Source: Mycolicibacterium komanii (lineage in GTDB: Bacteria > Actinomycetota > Actinomycetes > Mycobacteriales > Mycobacteriaceae). Taken from it: a DNA stretch of 33,036 bases. The position numbers were made by a program, and so were the translations under genes. The notes under the pieces were generated by a model. That model searched no databases. It had not been told where the DNA came from and saw only the letters and a program-made list of their open reading frames with translations. The stretch is taken from the NCBI RefSeq assembly GCF_001050035.1, contig NZ_CVTA01000028.1, positions 1-33,036 of the forward strand, written 5' to 3'. Shown here in pieces: positions 23,714 to 31,073 of this stretch; position 1 is the first letter of the stretch, and each line of letters begins with the position of its first letter.

Positions 23714-24422
23714 CCGTCCCCAAGAGGTGTTCGGCGGTCGCGATGTCGCGGGCGTAGGTCACCTTGATGTTGTGCAATTCGCCCGGAAATGTCTGCACCG
23801 CAACGTCGGTGAACGCCTCGACGCACGACGACGTATCGGTGCCCTCGAACCCGTGCCGTTCCGAGCTGCGGTATGCGGCGAGCAGTGGCGCGGCCCGGAA
23901 CGCCTGTGGTGTTTGCACCCGCACGAGCGGCGATCCGTCAGCCGGCCGGTGCAACTCGGTGGTCACCGCATCGCGCAGCGGCAACGCCGGCACAGCGCCA
24001 CCGGAGTCGCGCGCGACCGCGAGCGCGCGGGCGAACATGTCCGCACCGGCCACCGGTCGCGCGGCGTCATGGATGAGCACGACGTCGATGCGCCCCGCCT
24101 CGATATCGGGTTCCAGGTGGCGTAGGACGTTGAGCTCCGAACCGTGCCGACTGTCGCCGCCCTCGACGAGTTCGACTCTGGCACTGGGAAGTTCGTCCTC
24201 CACGATGGCGCGGGCCAGATCCTGCTCGCCGCGCCGGTACACCAGCACGATGCGCCCGACCCCCGGGACCCTCGTCAGGGTTTCGAGCGACCACGCGACC
24301 ATCGGCCGACCCGCGACCAAAAGATAGGCCTTGTTGCCGTCGGCGCCGACGCGGGTTCCCAGCCCCGCTGCGAGCACGACGGCCACGGCAGACGGCGGGG
24401 TTGTGCGGTCCTGGACGGTCAC
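23694..24422 (-). CDS. IspD/TarI-family cytidylyltransferase
   Basis: 242 residues if started at the GTG at 24422. Another GTG at 24443 would add seven residues, and the open frame runs further into the divergent gene. All motifs of the family are present: nucleotide loop LAAGLGTR (17-24) with Lys31, HDAARP (118-123), TPQAF (171-175), EGTDTS (193-198) and NIKVT (218-222). It would transfer CMP from CTP to a polyol phosphate. In IspD this is methylerythritol 4-phosphate for isoprenoid synthesis; TarI-like members use ribitol phosphate. No other MEP-pathway gene is nearby and mycobacteria usually keep ispD next to ispF elsewhere, so this may be a paralogue with another substrate. Confidence 0.85.
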   Translation of the reverse strand: MTVQDRTTPPSAVAVVLAAGLGTRVGADGNKAYLLVAGRPMVAWSLETLTRVPGVGRIVLVYRRGEQDLARAIVEDELPSARVELVEGGDSRHGSELNVLRHLEPDIEAGRIDVVLIHDAARPVAGADMFARALAVARDSGGAVPALPLRDAVTTELHRPADGSPLVRVQTPQAFRAAPLLAAYRSSERHGFEGTDTSSCVEAFTDVAVQTFPGELHNIKVTYARDIATAEHLLGTVSGERR

Positions 24423-24461
24423 CCTCGTATCTTGGCACTGCACGTCAGAAAGGACGGCGCC

Positions 24462-25688
24462 GTGAGCCAGACTCCGCATGAACCGACGACCATTCAGCAC
24501 CGGGTGCGTCGCATGTCCGGTCGAGATCCCCACGAAGCGCATCGCGTGGCCACGCCCCTGGAACTGCTCTTCGACTTGACCTTCGTGATCGCGTTCGGTG
24601 TCGCCGCCCGCGAGTTCGCGCACATGCTCGCCGCCGAGCACGTCGCTTCCGGGCTGCTCGCGTTCTCGTTCGCGACGTTCGCGGTGTGCTGGGCGTGGAT
24701 CAACTTCAGCTGGTTCGCGTCGGCCTACGACACCGACGACTGGGTCTACCGCGTCATGACGATGCTGCAGATGGTCGGCGTGATCGTCATGGCGCTGGGC
24801 TTCCCGCCGATGTTCGCCTCGATCGAACACGGTGTGCACGTCGACAACCGCGTCATGGTCGCCGGTTACGTGGTGATGCGTATCGCGTTGGTGGGGCAAT
24901 GGTTACGCGCCGCGGCCCAGGACCCTGCGCACCGCTCCGCATGCCTGACTTACGTCGCCGCTGTCACGTTCGCGCAAGTGCTGTGGATCGTGAGCATCTT
25001 CCTCGACACGTCGCTGCCGGTGACGATGGCGATCGTGGCCGTGCTGATCGGAATCGAAACGCTGGGGCCGCTTCTCGCGGAGTTGCGCCGCGGCGGCACC
25101 CCGTGGCACGCCCATCACATCGCCGAACGCTATGGGCTGCTGACGATCATCGCGCTCGGGGAAGGTGTGGTCGGCACGGTGGCGTCGCTGACCGCGGTGG
25201 TCAACGCGCAGGGGTGGACCTTCGATGCCGTGTTCGTCGTGGTGGCCGGCGTCGGCCTCACCTTCGGGTTGTGGTGGATCTACTTCCTGACCCCGCAGGC
25301 CGAGCTCCTGCACGCCCGGCGCGAGAGATCCTTCTGGTTCGGCTACTTCCCGATCGTGACGCTGGGCGCGATCGTCGCGACCGGCGCCGGCCTGGACGCG
25401 GCCGCCCTCTACATCGAGCACCATTCCGAACTCTCCTCGGTGGGAACCGTGTTGTCGGTCGCGGTGCCGGTGGGGATCTTCGTCGTGTCCGTCTATCTGC
25501 TCAACACGTTCATGGTGGGCAAGGCCTCGATCCCGCATGTCCTGTTGATCGCGCTGACGATCGCCGTGCTGGCGCTGTCGGTGTGGTTGGCGGGCGCTGG
25601 AATCTCGATGGCGAACTGTCTTCTGGTCGTCACGCTGGCGCCGATCCTGACCGTCGTCGGCTACGAACTTCTCGGGCTGAACTACTGA
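24462..25688 (+). CDS. Low temperature requirement A (LtrA) family membrane protein
   Basis: 408 residues from the GTG at 24462, with AAAGGA seven bases upstream. The upstream extension of the frame is antisense to the cytidylyltransferase. The LtrA signatures are clear: TPLELLFDLTFVIAFGVAAREFA near the N-terminus, and HIAERYGLLTIIALGEGVVG at about 223-242. About twelve hydrophobic segments span the protein. LtrA was named for a Listeria locus affecting growth in the cold; its biochemical role is unknown. Only 39 bp separate its start from the divergent cytidylyltransferase start, so both promoters overlap there. Nothing ties it to the lipid block except proximity. Confidence 0.92.
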   Translation: MSQTPHEPTTIQHRVRRMSGRDPHEAHRVATPLELLFDLTFVIAFGVAAREFAHMLAAEHVASGLLAFSFATFAVCWAWINFSWFASAYDTDDWVYRVMTMLQMVGVIVMALGFPPMFASIEHGVHVDNRVMVAGYVVMRIALVGQWLRAAAQDPAHRSACLTYVAAVTFAQVLWIVSIFLDTSLPVTMAIVAVLIGIETLGPLLAELRRGGTPWHAHHIAERYGLLTIIALGEGVVGTVASLTAVVNAQGWTFDAVFVVVAGVGLTFGLWWIYFLTPQAELLHARRERSFWFGYFPIVTLGAIVATGAGLDAAALYIEHHSELSSVGTVLSVAVPVGIFVVSVYLLNTFMVGKASIPHVLLIALTIAVLALSVWLAGAGISMANCLLVVTLAPILTVVGYELLGLNY

Positions 25689-25733
25689 TTCACCGGCCGT
25701 TTCGCCACCTCATGGCCCGGGTAGCCGATTTTC

Positions 25734-26153
25734 ATGCCGAAGACAACCAAGAGTGGCAGTGCCCGCAAGAGCGAGCTGCCCAGCACCCTGAAGAAGTCGT
25801 CCGCCAAGGCGCAGCGGACCTTCGCGAAGGCACACGACGCCGCCGCCGAGCAATACGGCGAGGGCGAACGCGCGCACCGCGTCGCCTACGACGCGCTCAA
25901 GCACAGCTTCGAGAAGGTGGGCGACCACTGGGAAGCGAAGTCAGAGAAGGGCCCGTCCGACGAGCGGGCGCGCAGCGGCGGCCCGAACGCCAAAGGTGAG
26001 AGCGCCGAGGGCGTGGACGCGAACGCCTCGAAGAAGCACCTGATGGAAGTCGCCCGGCGGCTCGACATTTCGGGACGGTCGACGATGAAGAAGGACGAGC
26101 TGGTCTCGGCGATCAAGAAGGCCAACCGCCGCAAGACGGCCCGCAGCCGCTGA
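25734..26153 (+). CDS. ChaB-like protein with C-terminal Rho-N/SAP-type domain
   Basis: 139 residues, very rich in lysine, serine and alanine. The N-terminal half matches ChaB: ELPSTLKKSSAKAQRTFAKAHDAAAEQYGEGERAHRVAYDALKHSFEKVGDHWEAK (seen as shorter pieces at about residues 14-68). A charged linker rich in Gly, Ser and Glu follows. The last 40 residues (KKHLMEVARRLDISGRSTMKKDELVSAI) form the helix-extended-loop-helix seen in Rho N-termini and SAP-like nucleic-acid-binding domains. The protein is probably DNA- or RNA-associated; the function is unknown. Its stop lies seven bases from the stop of the convergent MFS gene. Confidence 0.85.
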   Translation: MPKTTKSGSARKSELPSTLKKSSAKAQRTFAKAHDAAAEQYGEGERAHRVAYDALKHSFEKVGDHWEAKSEKGPSDERARSGGPNAKGESAEGVDANASKKHLMEVARRLDISGRSTMKKDELVSAIKKANRRKTARSR

Positions 26154-26160
26154 ATTCGCC

Positions 26161-27435
26161 CTAGTCGTCGCTGCCGGCGCGGGTGTCCAAGCTCTCCAGC
26201 AGCATCCGCTCCTGTTCGGCCCTCATCACCTTGCGGGCCTTGCCGCGGGTGATGAGGATCCCGAGGACGGCGAACGCCCAGATCGCGTACTGCACGGTCC
26301 AGGCCACCCGGAACGAGTCGAAGGAGAAGCCGCCGGCCGCGTCGAGGATGGCGCCCATCGACTGCATCACCAGCAGCGAGGCGATGAAGCCGCCCATGTT
26401 GACCAGACCGGACGCGGTGCCCAGCGTCGCGCTCGGATTGAAGGTCCTGGCGAAGTCGAAGCCCACCATCGAGCCGGGCCCGCCCACCGAGATGACCACG
26501 ATCAGCGTCACGAGCAGCCACAGCGGCGCCTTGCCGGGCAGCGCCAACACCACCGTCCACATCAACGCGTTGCTCGCGATGATGCCCAGCACGAGCCGCG
26601 AGCGCCGGTGCGGGCGGCGCCCGGTGAAGATGCCGATCAGCACGCCGGCCGAGATGGCCGCCACCACCGACACCGTCAACATCAGCCCGGCGACGCCAGC
26701 CGACAAGCCCTGGGCGTTGGTCAGGTAGGGCACGCCCCACATCAACGCAAACGCCGTGACGGAGAACTGGGTGCCCATGTGGGTGAAGAATCCGAGCCGG
26801 GTGCCCGGCCGCAGCCACACGGTCTTCACGCTGGCCAGCGTCTCGCGCACCGAGACGGTCTGCACCTCGACCGCGTTGCCGTGCGGGGTGTTCTTCACCA
26901 GCGCTGCGGTCAGAATCATCGACAGCACACCGATGGCCGCCACCGACACATAGGCCGTCGTCCATCCCATCGCGTCGAGCACGGCGAAGAAGGGGACGGC
27001 CGACAGCACCTGGCCGAGCTGTCCGCAGATACCGGTCAGCTGGGTGACCAGCGGAACCTGACGCGGGGTGAACCAGTGCGGGACGAGCCGCAGCACCGAG
27101 ATGAACGTGAAGGCGTCGCCGAGGCCCAACACGGCGCGCGCTCCGATGGCTGTGGGCAGCGATTCGGTGAACGCGAGCGTGAGTTGGCCGCCGGACATGA
27201 GCGCGGCGCCGACGAGGATCAGCGTCTTGGAACCGAAGCGGTCCAGCAGAACGCCGGCCGGTACCTGCGCGGCCGCGTAGACGATGACCTGCAGCACGAC
27301 GAACGTCGAGAGCACGCTCGGGCTGGCGTGGAACCGGTCTGCCGCATCGAGGCCGGAGACGCCCAACGTGGTGCGGTCGAGAACTGCGACGATGTATGCG
27401 AACAGTCCGGTGGCCCAGACGATCCAGGGACGCAC
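26161..27435 (-). CDS. MFS transporter
   Basis: 424 residues with twelve predicted transmembrane segments and the loop signature between TM2 and TM3 in the form GVLLDRFGSKTLILVGAAL (about 61-79). The central cytoplasmic loop is at about 190-215 and a second-half repeat IFTGRRPHRRSR mirrors the first motif. The start is a GTG with GGGAAAGG about six bases upstream. It resembles the anion/organic-acid and nitrate-type branch in general plan (LDRTTLGVSGLDAADRF early in TM1), but the substrate and direction cannot be read from the sequence. It is a single-gene unit, divergent from the MerR regulator across 322 bp, and it could be a target of that regulator. Confidence 0.92.
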   Translation of the reverse strand: MRPWIVWATGLFAYIVAVLDRTTLGVSGLDAADRFHASPSVLSTFVVLQVIVYAAAQVPAGVLLDRFGSKTLILVGAALMSGGQLTLAFTESLPTAIGARAVLGLGDAFTFISVLRLVPHWFTPRQVPLVTQLTGICGQLGQVLSAVPFFAVLDAMGWTTAYVSVAAIGVLSMILTAALVKNTPHGNAVEVQTVSVRETLASVKTVWLRPGTRLGFFTHMGTQFSVTAFALMWGVPYLTNAQGLSAGVAGLMLTVSVVAAISAGVLIGIFTGRRPHRRSRLVLGIIASNALMWTVVLALPGKAPLWLLVTLIVVISVGGPGSMVGFDFARTFNPSATLGTASGLVNMGGFIASLLVMQSMGAILDAAGGFSFDSFRVAWTVQYAIWAFAVLGILITRGKARKVMRAEQERMLLESLDTRAGSDD

Positions 27436-27516
27436 ACCGAACCTTTCCCGCTGATGAGTAATAAGTCTGACTTTTCCATGTTTCCGTACCCGGGTGCGGC
27501 GGCGCCAATCCCGCGT

Positions 27517-27534
27517 CGGTGAGTTCGCTCACCG
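27517..27534. other. Perfect 7-bp hairpin with TTCG loop
   Basis: CGGTGAG (27517-27523) and CTCACCG (27528-27534) enclose TTCG, an unusually stable RNA tetraloop with a G-C closing pair. Located in the divergent MFS-MerR region about 83 bp upstream of the MFS start. It could be a protein-binding palindrome or the terminator of an unannotated small RNA; nothing decides between them. Confidence 0.5.
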
Positions 27535-27675
27535 CGGTGAACCAGCGGGCTCGAAGAGTTGGCTGTAATCGACGGATCGTGCACGGTTGTCCGCATCTGG
27601 TTTGTGATCGACGCTGATAGAAGACGGTACGGCGCGGCCGCCGGTCGGCTGCGGCCGATGGGCTGAAAGTTCGCT

Positions 27676-27699
27676 CGCAAACGTTGCGGCGGTTACAGT
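27676..27699 (+). promoter_or_regulatory. Candidate MerR operator and -10 of the merR-family gene
   Basis: CGCAA-ACG-TTGCG (27676-27688) is a perfect inverted repeat lying directly before TACAGT (27694-27699), which fits TANNNT. MerR proteins bind dyads in the spacer between -35 and -10, and this repeat occupies that place. The -35 element is weak (around 27669-27674). Autoregulation is likely by analogy. Confidence 0.45.
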
Positions 27700-27757
27700 G
27701 ATCGAATGAAGCGTCGCGCTCTGCCGTCAGTCCGCGGGGCCGTTGGGGGTTGCGACG

Positions 27758-28477
27758 GTGGCTGAGTATCGCCTCAACGAGTTGGCGGAGATCTCGGGTG
27801 TCAGCCCCCGCAACATCCGCGCCTACCGGGAGCGGGGGCTGCTGGACCCACCGCGGCGGGTCGGCCGCTCCGCGTTCTACGACGACTACCACCTGTCGCA
27901 GTTGCGCACCATCAACCAGTTGCACCGACGGGGCTTCAACACCGCCCACATCGCCGAGTTCTTCACCAGCCTGCGTGAAGGCACCGACCTCGCCGACATC
28001 CTCGGCATCCAGCGCGCAGTGCTGGGCCCGAGAACCCAATCCGGCGGCGGGGAGGCTTCAGCGGTCGACGCGGTGGGGCTCGGCGCCGACAGCGACGAGG
28101 CACGGCGGCTGGTCGAGTACGGGCTCGCGCGGGTGGTCGACGCCGGCGTGGTGTTGACCGATCCTGCAGTGCGGCAAGTGGTTTCGCGCTCGTCGGACCA
28201 CCTGGCCACCGTCCGCGCGCTGCTGCACATCGTCGAGGCCACCCGCGACGCGGTCGACGCGCTGGCAGCGCAATTCGTCGCGACCCTGGGCGAGTGCATG
28301 GCGGCACAGTTCGGCGCTGGCTACATGCCGACGCCGGACAACGTCGACGAACTCGCACGGGCGGCGCGTGACTACCGCGACCTGTGGACCAGCGTGGTGT
28401 CCGGGCGCCTGGACGCGGCGTTGCAGCGTCACGTGCCGGCGGCGGACTCCGAGCAGACTTCGCCGCTCACCCGGTGA
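27758..28477 (+). CDS. MerR-family transcriptional regulator
   Basis: 239 residues from the GTG at 27758, with a G-run (27745-27749) eight bases upstream. A TTG at 27743 would add five residues. The winged helix-turn-helix is typical: YRLNELAEISGVSPRNIRAYRERGLLDPPRRVGRSAFY (spread over residues 3-41), then HLSQLRTINQLHRRGFNTAHIAEFF. The C-terminal 150 residues are helical and contain no cysteine cluster, so an organic ligand is more likely than a metal. It diverges from the MFS transporter and converges, with an 11-base overlap, on the binding-protein gene. The transporter is the most plausible target. Confidence 0.92.
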   Translation: MAEYRLNELAEISGVSPRNIRAYRERGLLDPPRRVGRSAFYDDYHLSQLRTINQLHRRGFNTAHIAEFFTSLREGTDLADILGIQRAVLGPRTQSGGGEASAVDAVGLGADSDEARRLVEYGLARVVDAGVVLTDPAVRQVVSRSSDHLATVRALLHIVEATRDAVDALAAQFVATLGECMAAQFGAGYMPTPDNVDELARAARDYRDLWTSVVSGRLDAALQRHVPAADSEQTSPLTR

Positions 28478-29675
28478 TCTGGCGCCACCGGGCGGCCCAT
28501 TCGTCGTAATCGGTGCAATCGTCACCGCCGCCGTCGACGCACCGCTTTTGAGGCGTCGTCCAGTAGCGGATCTTCGCGGCGAACCTCGCGTCGGTGGCGT
28601 GGTAGATGTCGCAGAAGTCGCGCTCGCTGGTGTGATCGCAGGCTTTCGCGTTGGCGGGCGCCTCGCCGAAGAACTCGGCGGCCTCGGCGTTGATCTCCGG
28701 CGAGGAGATCCAGTTCATCCACTTGTACATGCAGTTCGGATGCGCTGCCTTCGACGAGATCATCCAGGTGTCCGACCAGCCGGTGGAACCCTCCTTGGGC
28801 AGCACGGTGTTGACCGGAACCCTGTTACGCGCCCCGATCGTGTTCGCGATCACCTGCCAGGTGGTGCCGATGACCGACGCGCCGGACTCGAACGCCTCCA
28901 CCTCCTTGAGGTAGTCCGACCAGTACTGGCCGATGTTCTCGCGTTGTTTCTCGAGCAGCCGCACCGCGGCGTCCAACTGTTCGGGCGTCAACGAATACGG
29001 GTCGTCGATGCCCAACTCGGGTTGCTTCTTGGACAGATACAGCGCCGCGTCGGCGATGTAGATGGGCGAGTCGTATGCCGTGACCCTGCCGCGGTACCTG
29101 TCGGCGTCGTCGAAGACCGCCGCCCACGAATTGGGCGCGTCCCGCACGACCTCGATGTTGTACATCAGCAGGTTGGCTCCCCATCCGTGCGGGATGCCGT
29201 ACATCTGTCCATCGACCGAGTTCCACGGTTGGTCCTTCAAGAACGGCGAGATGGAGTCGTAGTTCGGGACCAATTCGGTGTTCACGGGGGCGACGTCGCC
29301 GGCATAGATGAGCCGAAGCGTCGCATCGCCGGACGCCGAGACGCCGTCGTAGTCACCGCTGCGCATCAACCGGACCATGTCGTCGGAGGTGTTGCCCAAC
29401 GTCACCTCGGTCTGGCAACCGGTCTCGCGTTCGAACGGCGTCACCCAATCGGCTTCGGCGTCGTGCGAACCGTCCTCGGCGTAGCCGGCCCAGGCGATCA
29501 GGTTCAGTCGCCCCTCGCCCTCGCCGACCGCGCCGAGCGGCTCGATTTCGGGCGGAGTCAGGCCGCCGGGGGAGCGCCGCTCCCCCGAGCAGCCGGACGT
29601 CAGCGTCAGGACGAGCACGGCACAGCTGAGGACGGTCAGACCGGTTCGCACGACGGTGGACGGCCAGCGCGCCAT
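28467..29675 (-). CDS. ABC-transporter substrate-binding lipoprotein (spermidine/putrescine type)
   Basis: 402 residues. The signal peptide ends in LTSGC, so Cys29 is the predicted lipid anchor. A mature protein of the PotD class follows: RLNLIAWAGYAEDG opens the first lobe, TPFERETGCQTEV and DYDGVSASGD come next, and YGIPHGWGANLLMYN is the conserved hinge region. NTVLPKEGSTGWSDTWMIS and a WMNWISSPEINAEAAEFFG segment complete it. Four extra cysteines near the C-terminus (KACD, DFCD, KRCVD, DDCTD) may form disulfides. AGGAG lies six bases before the ATG. No permease or ATPase gene is nearby, so the binding protein is orphaned here and its partners must be elsewhere, or it acts as a sensor. Confidence 0.9.
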   Translation of the reverse strand: MARWPSTVVRTGLTVLSCAVLVLTLTSGCSGERRSPGGLTPPEIEPLGAVGEGEGRLNLIAWAGYAEDGSHDAEADWVTPFERETGCQTEVTLGNTSDDMVRLMRSGDYDGVSASGDATLRLIYAGDVAPVNTELVPNYDSISPFLKDQPWNSVDGQMYGIPHGWGANLLMYNIEVVRDAPNSWAAVFDDADRYRGRVTAYDSPIYIADAALYLSKKQPELGIDDPYSLTPEQLDAAVRLLEKQRENIGQYWSDYLKEVEAFESGASVIGTTWQVIANTIGARNRVPVNTVLPKEGSTGWSDTWMISSKAAHPNCMYKWMNWISSPEINAEAAEFFGEAPANAKACDHTSERDFCDIYHATDARFAAKIRYWTTPQKRCVDGGGDDCTDYDEWAARWRQITG

Positions 29676-29826
29676 GGGTTCACTCCTCGTTCGATCGGCG
29701 GATCGTCGAACCGTGCTCCTGCGATGATTCCGCGTTTCGGCTTAGCTCGGCAACGCCGCGCCGACGGCATGTCCGTTGATGCAGCTGTGGCCAGTGACAT
29801 TGGTGTGAAGGTTGTGACACTTGTCG

Positions 29827-29832
29827 TATCCT
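29827..29832 (+). promoter_or_regulatory. -10 element of the DUF1906 gene
   Basis: TATCCT fits TANNNT and ends seven bases before the GTG at 29840. There is no Shine-Dalgarno sequence, which suggests a leaderless transcript. Confidence 0.45.
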
Positions 29833-29839
29833 GTGGCTT

Positions 29840-30559
29840 GTGTCGATATCCCGGCGCGCCGTGCTGAAGGGCGCGATGGCCGCCCAAGCGGCGCTGGTCG
29901 TCGGCGCCGGCACGCAGGTCGCGGCAGCGCCCGCTGCGGCGGCGCCGCTGGGCATCCTTCTCGACTACGCGGCCGGTGTGCTGAAGGCCAGCGACATCCG
30001 TGCGGCGGGCGCGCTGGGCGCCATTCGCTACGTCTCCGACCGCCGGCCCGGCGGGGCTTGGATGCTGGGTAAGCCGATCCAGCTGGCCGAGGCGCGCGAC
30101 CTGTATGCGAGCGGGCTGAAGATCGTGTCCTGCTATCAGTACGGCAAGAAAGACACCGCCGACTGGCTCGGCGGCCAGAACGCCGGGGTCGCGCATGCGA
30201 AGCGGGGCGCCGAATTGCACGTCGCCGCCGGCGGGTCCCAAGGCGCGCCGATCTACGCGTCGATCGACGACAATCCGTCCTACGACCAGTACAAGCAGCT
30301 GGTGGCGCCGTATCTGCGCGGCTGGGAGTCCGTACTGGGCAAGCAGCGCGTCGGTGTCTACGCGAATTCGAAAACGATCGAGTGGGCGCTCCAGGACGGC
30401 ATCGGCACGTACTTCTGGCAGCACGACTGGGGATCGCCGGGAAGGGTCGCGCACCCCGCCGCACATCTGCACCAGGTCGAGATCGACAAGCGGTCAGTGG
30501 CAGGGATCGGCGTGGACGTCAACCACATCCTCAAGCCCCAATTTGGGCAGTGGGACTAA
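29840..30559 (+). CDS. Tat-exported DUF1906 glycoside-hydrolase-like protein (Rv2525c type)
   Basis: 239 residues from a GTG. The N-terminus carries a twin-arginine signal (SRRAVLKGA with R5-R6, hydrophobic AAQAALVVGA, and an alanine-rich cleavage region near residue 35). The mature part is a DUF1906 TIM-barrel-like domain: GILLDYAAG at its start, GAIRYVSDRR, KIVSCYQYG, APIYASIDDNPSY with the acidic cluster expected at the active site, VGVYANSKT, and FWQHDWGS. M. tuberculosis Rv2525c has the same domain, export route and position next to fas, and has been linked to cell-wall properties and beta-lactam susceptibility. A peptidoglycan- or glycan-acting role is probable but unproven. Confidence 0.92.
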   Translation: MSISRRAVLKGAMAAQAALVVGAGTQVAAAPAAAAPLGILLDYAAGVLKASDIRAAGALGAIRYVSDRRPGGAWMLGKPIQLAEARDLYASGLKIVSCYQYGKKDTADWLGGQNAGVAHAKRGAELHVAAGGSQGAPIYASIDDNPSYDQYKQLVAPYLRGWESVLGKQRVGVYANSKTIEWALQDGIGTYFWQHDWGSPGRVAHPAAHLHQVEIDKRSVAGIGVDVNHILKPQFGQWD

Positions 30560-30561
30560 AC

Positions 30562-30577
30562 CTTACCGATCAGTAAG
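30562..30577. promoter_or_regulatory. 16-bp near-palindrome CTTACCGATCAGTAAG
   Basis: Seven of eight base pairs are symmetric. It begins two bases after the DUF1906 stop, is not GC-rich like the terminators in this window, and looks like a TetR-type operator (TTAC...GTAA). It may be a site for a regulator of fas, but it lies 512 bp upstream of the fas start. Confidence 0.4.
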
Positions 30578-30816
30578 TATCTTCAGCAAACTTTTCCGCG
30601 TGGCCGGGGCGGTCGAGAAGACAAATCACACGCTCGTGTCTCGTCTGGCCGCGACGACACCGCTGGTGAGACGCGTCGGAAATTTCTTTATAACGATTTG
30701 ATAACAAAACTACCGTGATCAGCGCTGTTCTGCCTACTCGACCGTAACCACCTTCATGCAGGACGTTTGTCCCGAAAGCCTTCGGTCCGTGTCGAACTGC
30801 GCGTTATGCAACGGAC

Positions 30817-30865
30817 GGTTACCCGAGCGTAGAACTCTTCAGTAACCATTTCGGGCGCGAAATGG
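30817..30865 (+). promoter_or_regulatory. Inverted repeats before the upstream ORF of fas
   Basis: GGTTAC (30817-30822) and GTAACC (30842-30847) form a spaced inverted repeat. CCATTTCG (30846-30853) and CGAAATGG (30858-30865) form a perfect hairpin with a four-base loop. Its right arm ends in GG, overlapping the GGAGGG ribosome site of the small ORF, so folding could hide that site. Alternatively these are operators. Confidence 0.45.
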
Positions 30866-30877
30866 AGGGCTCTTCTT

Positions 30878-31024
30878 ATGACACTCTTAGTACGGCTGGA
30901 GTGCACGGAAGGCGGGTCGAAGGCAGTCGCGACACGACTCGGAACCGCCCGACCGGACCAGTCGGATTCGACGCCGAATCGCGTGGCGCCGCGGCAGGCA
31001 GCCGGGAGCCATCGGAGCTTCTAA
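30878..31024 (+). CDS. Candidate upstream ORF (48 aa) in the fas leader
   Basis: ATG at 30878 is preceded by GGAGGG (30864-30869) with an eight-base gap, a better ribosome site than most genes in the window have. The 48-residue product starts MTLLVRLECTEGG, is basic, rich in arginine, serine and threonine, and has no transmembrane segment. It stops at 31024, 49 bases before the fas GTG. It may be a leader peptide that modulates fas expression, or just a chance ORF. A different frame over the same stretch (30862-31077) also stays open. Conservation of the start, stop and ribosome site in related species would decide. Confidence 0.35.
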   Translation: MTLLVRLECTEGGSKAVATRLGTARPDQSDSTPNRVAPRQAAGSHRSF

Positions 31025-31073
31025 GACGACAGCCGACGACGAGCATGACGCGGGACAGAGGAGAGAACAAGAC

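Larger units (their letters stand above)
27436..27757. other. 322-bp divergent intergenic region, MFS / MerR
   Basis: This stretch holds no convincing protein gene. It contains an AT-rich block near the MFS start (GATGAGTAATAAGTC, about 27460), a hairpin with a TTCG loop (27517-27534), a CGGCCG pair around 27636-27657, and a MerR-type promoter layout (27669-27699). A 19-codon ORF beginning ATG 27706, six bases after the -10, runs past the MerR start and stops at 27765. It could be a leaderless coupling ORF, but support is thin. Confidence 0.5.
30560..31073 (+). promoter_or_regulatory. 514-bp regulatory region upstream of fas
   Basis: No large gene is supported here. From left to right it holds a 16-bp near-palindrome (30562-30577), a notably AT-rich stretch (about 30680-30711) followed by TACCGT at 30711-30716 that may be the main promoter, a small CCGAA/TTCGG stem (about 30774-30785), the inverted repeat GGTTAC/GTAACC (30817-30847), a perfect 8-bp hairpin (30846-30865), a 48-codon ORF (30878-31024), and AGGAG (31059-31063) for fas. 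A long regulated leader is plausible, since fas transcription is known to be controlled by FasR in mycobacteria. Confidence 0.6.

Noticed and set aside
25886..28039. 717-codon open frame on the minus strand
   Set aside because: It runs across the MFS gene in the wrong frame and across the MerR gene on the opposite strand, with no recognisable domain.
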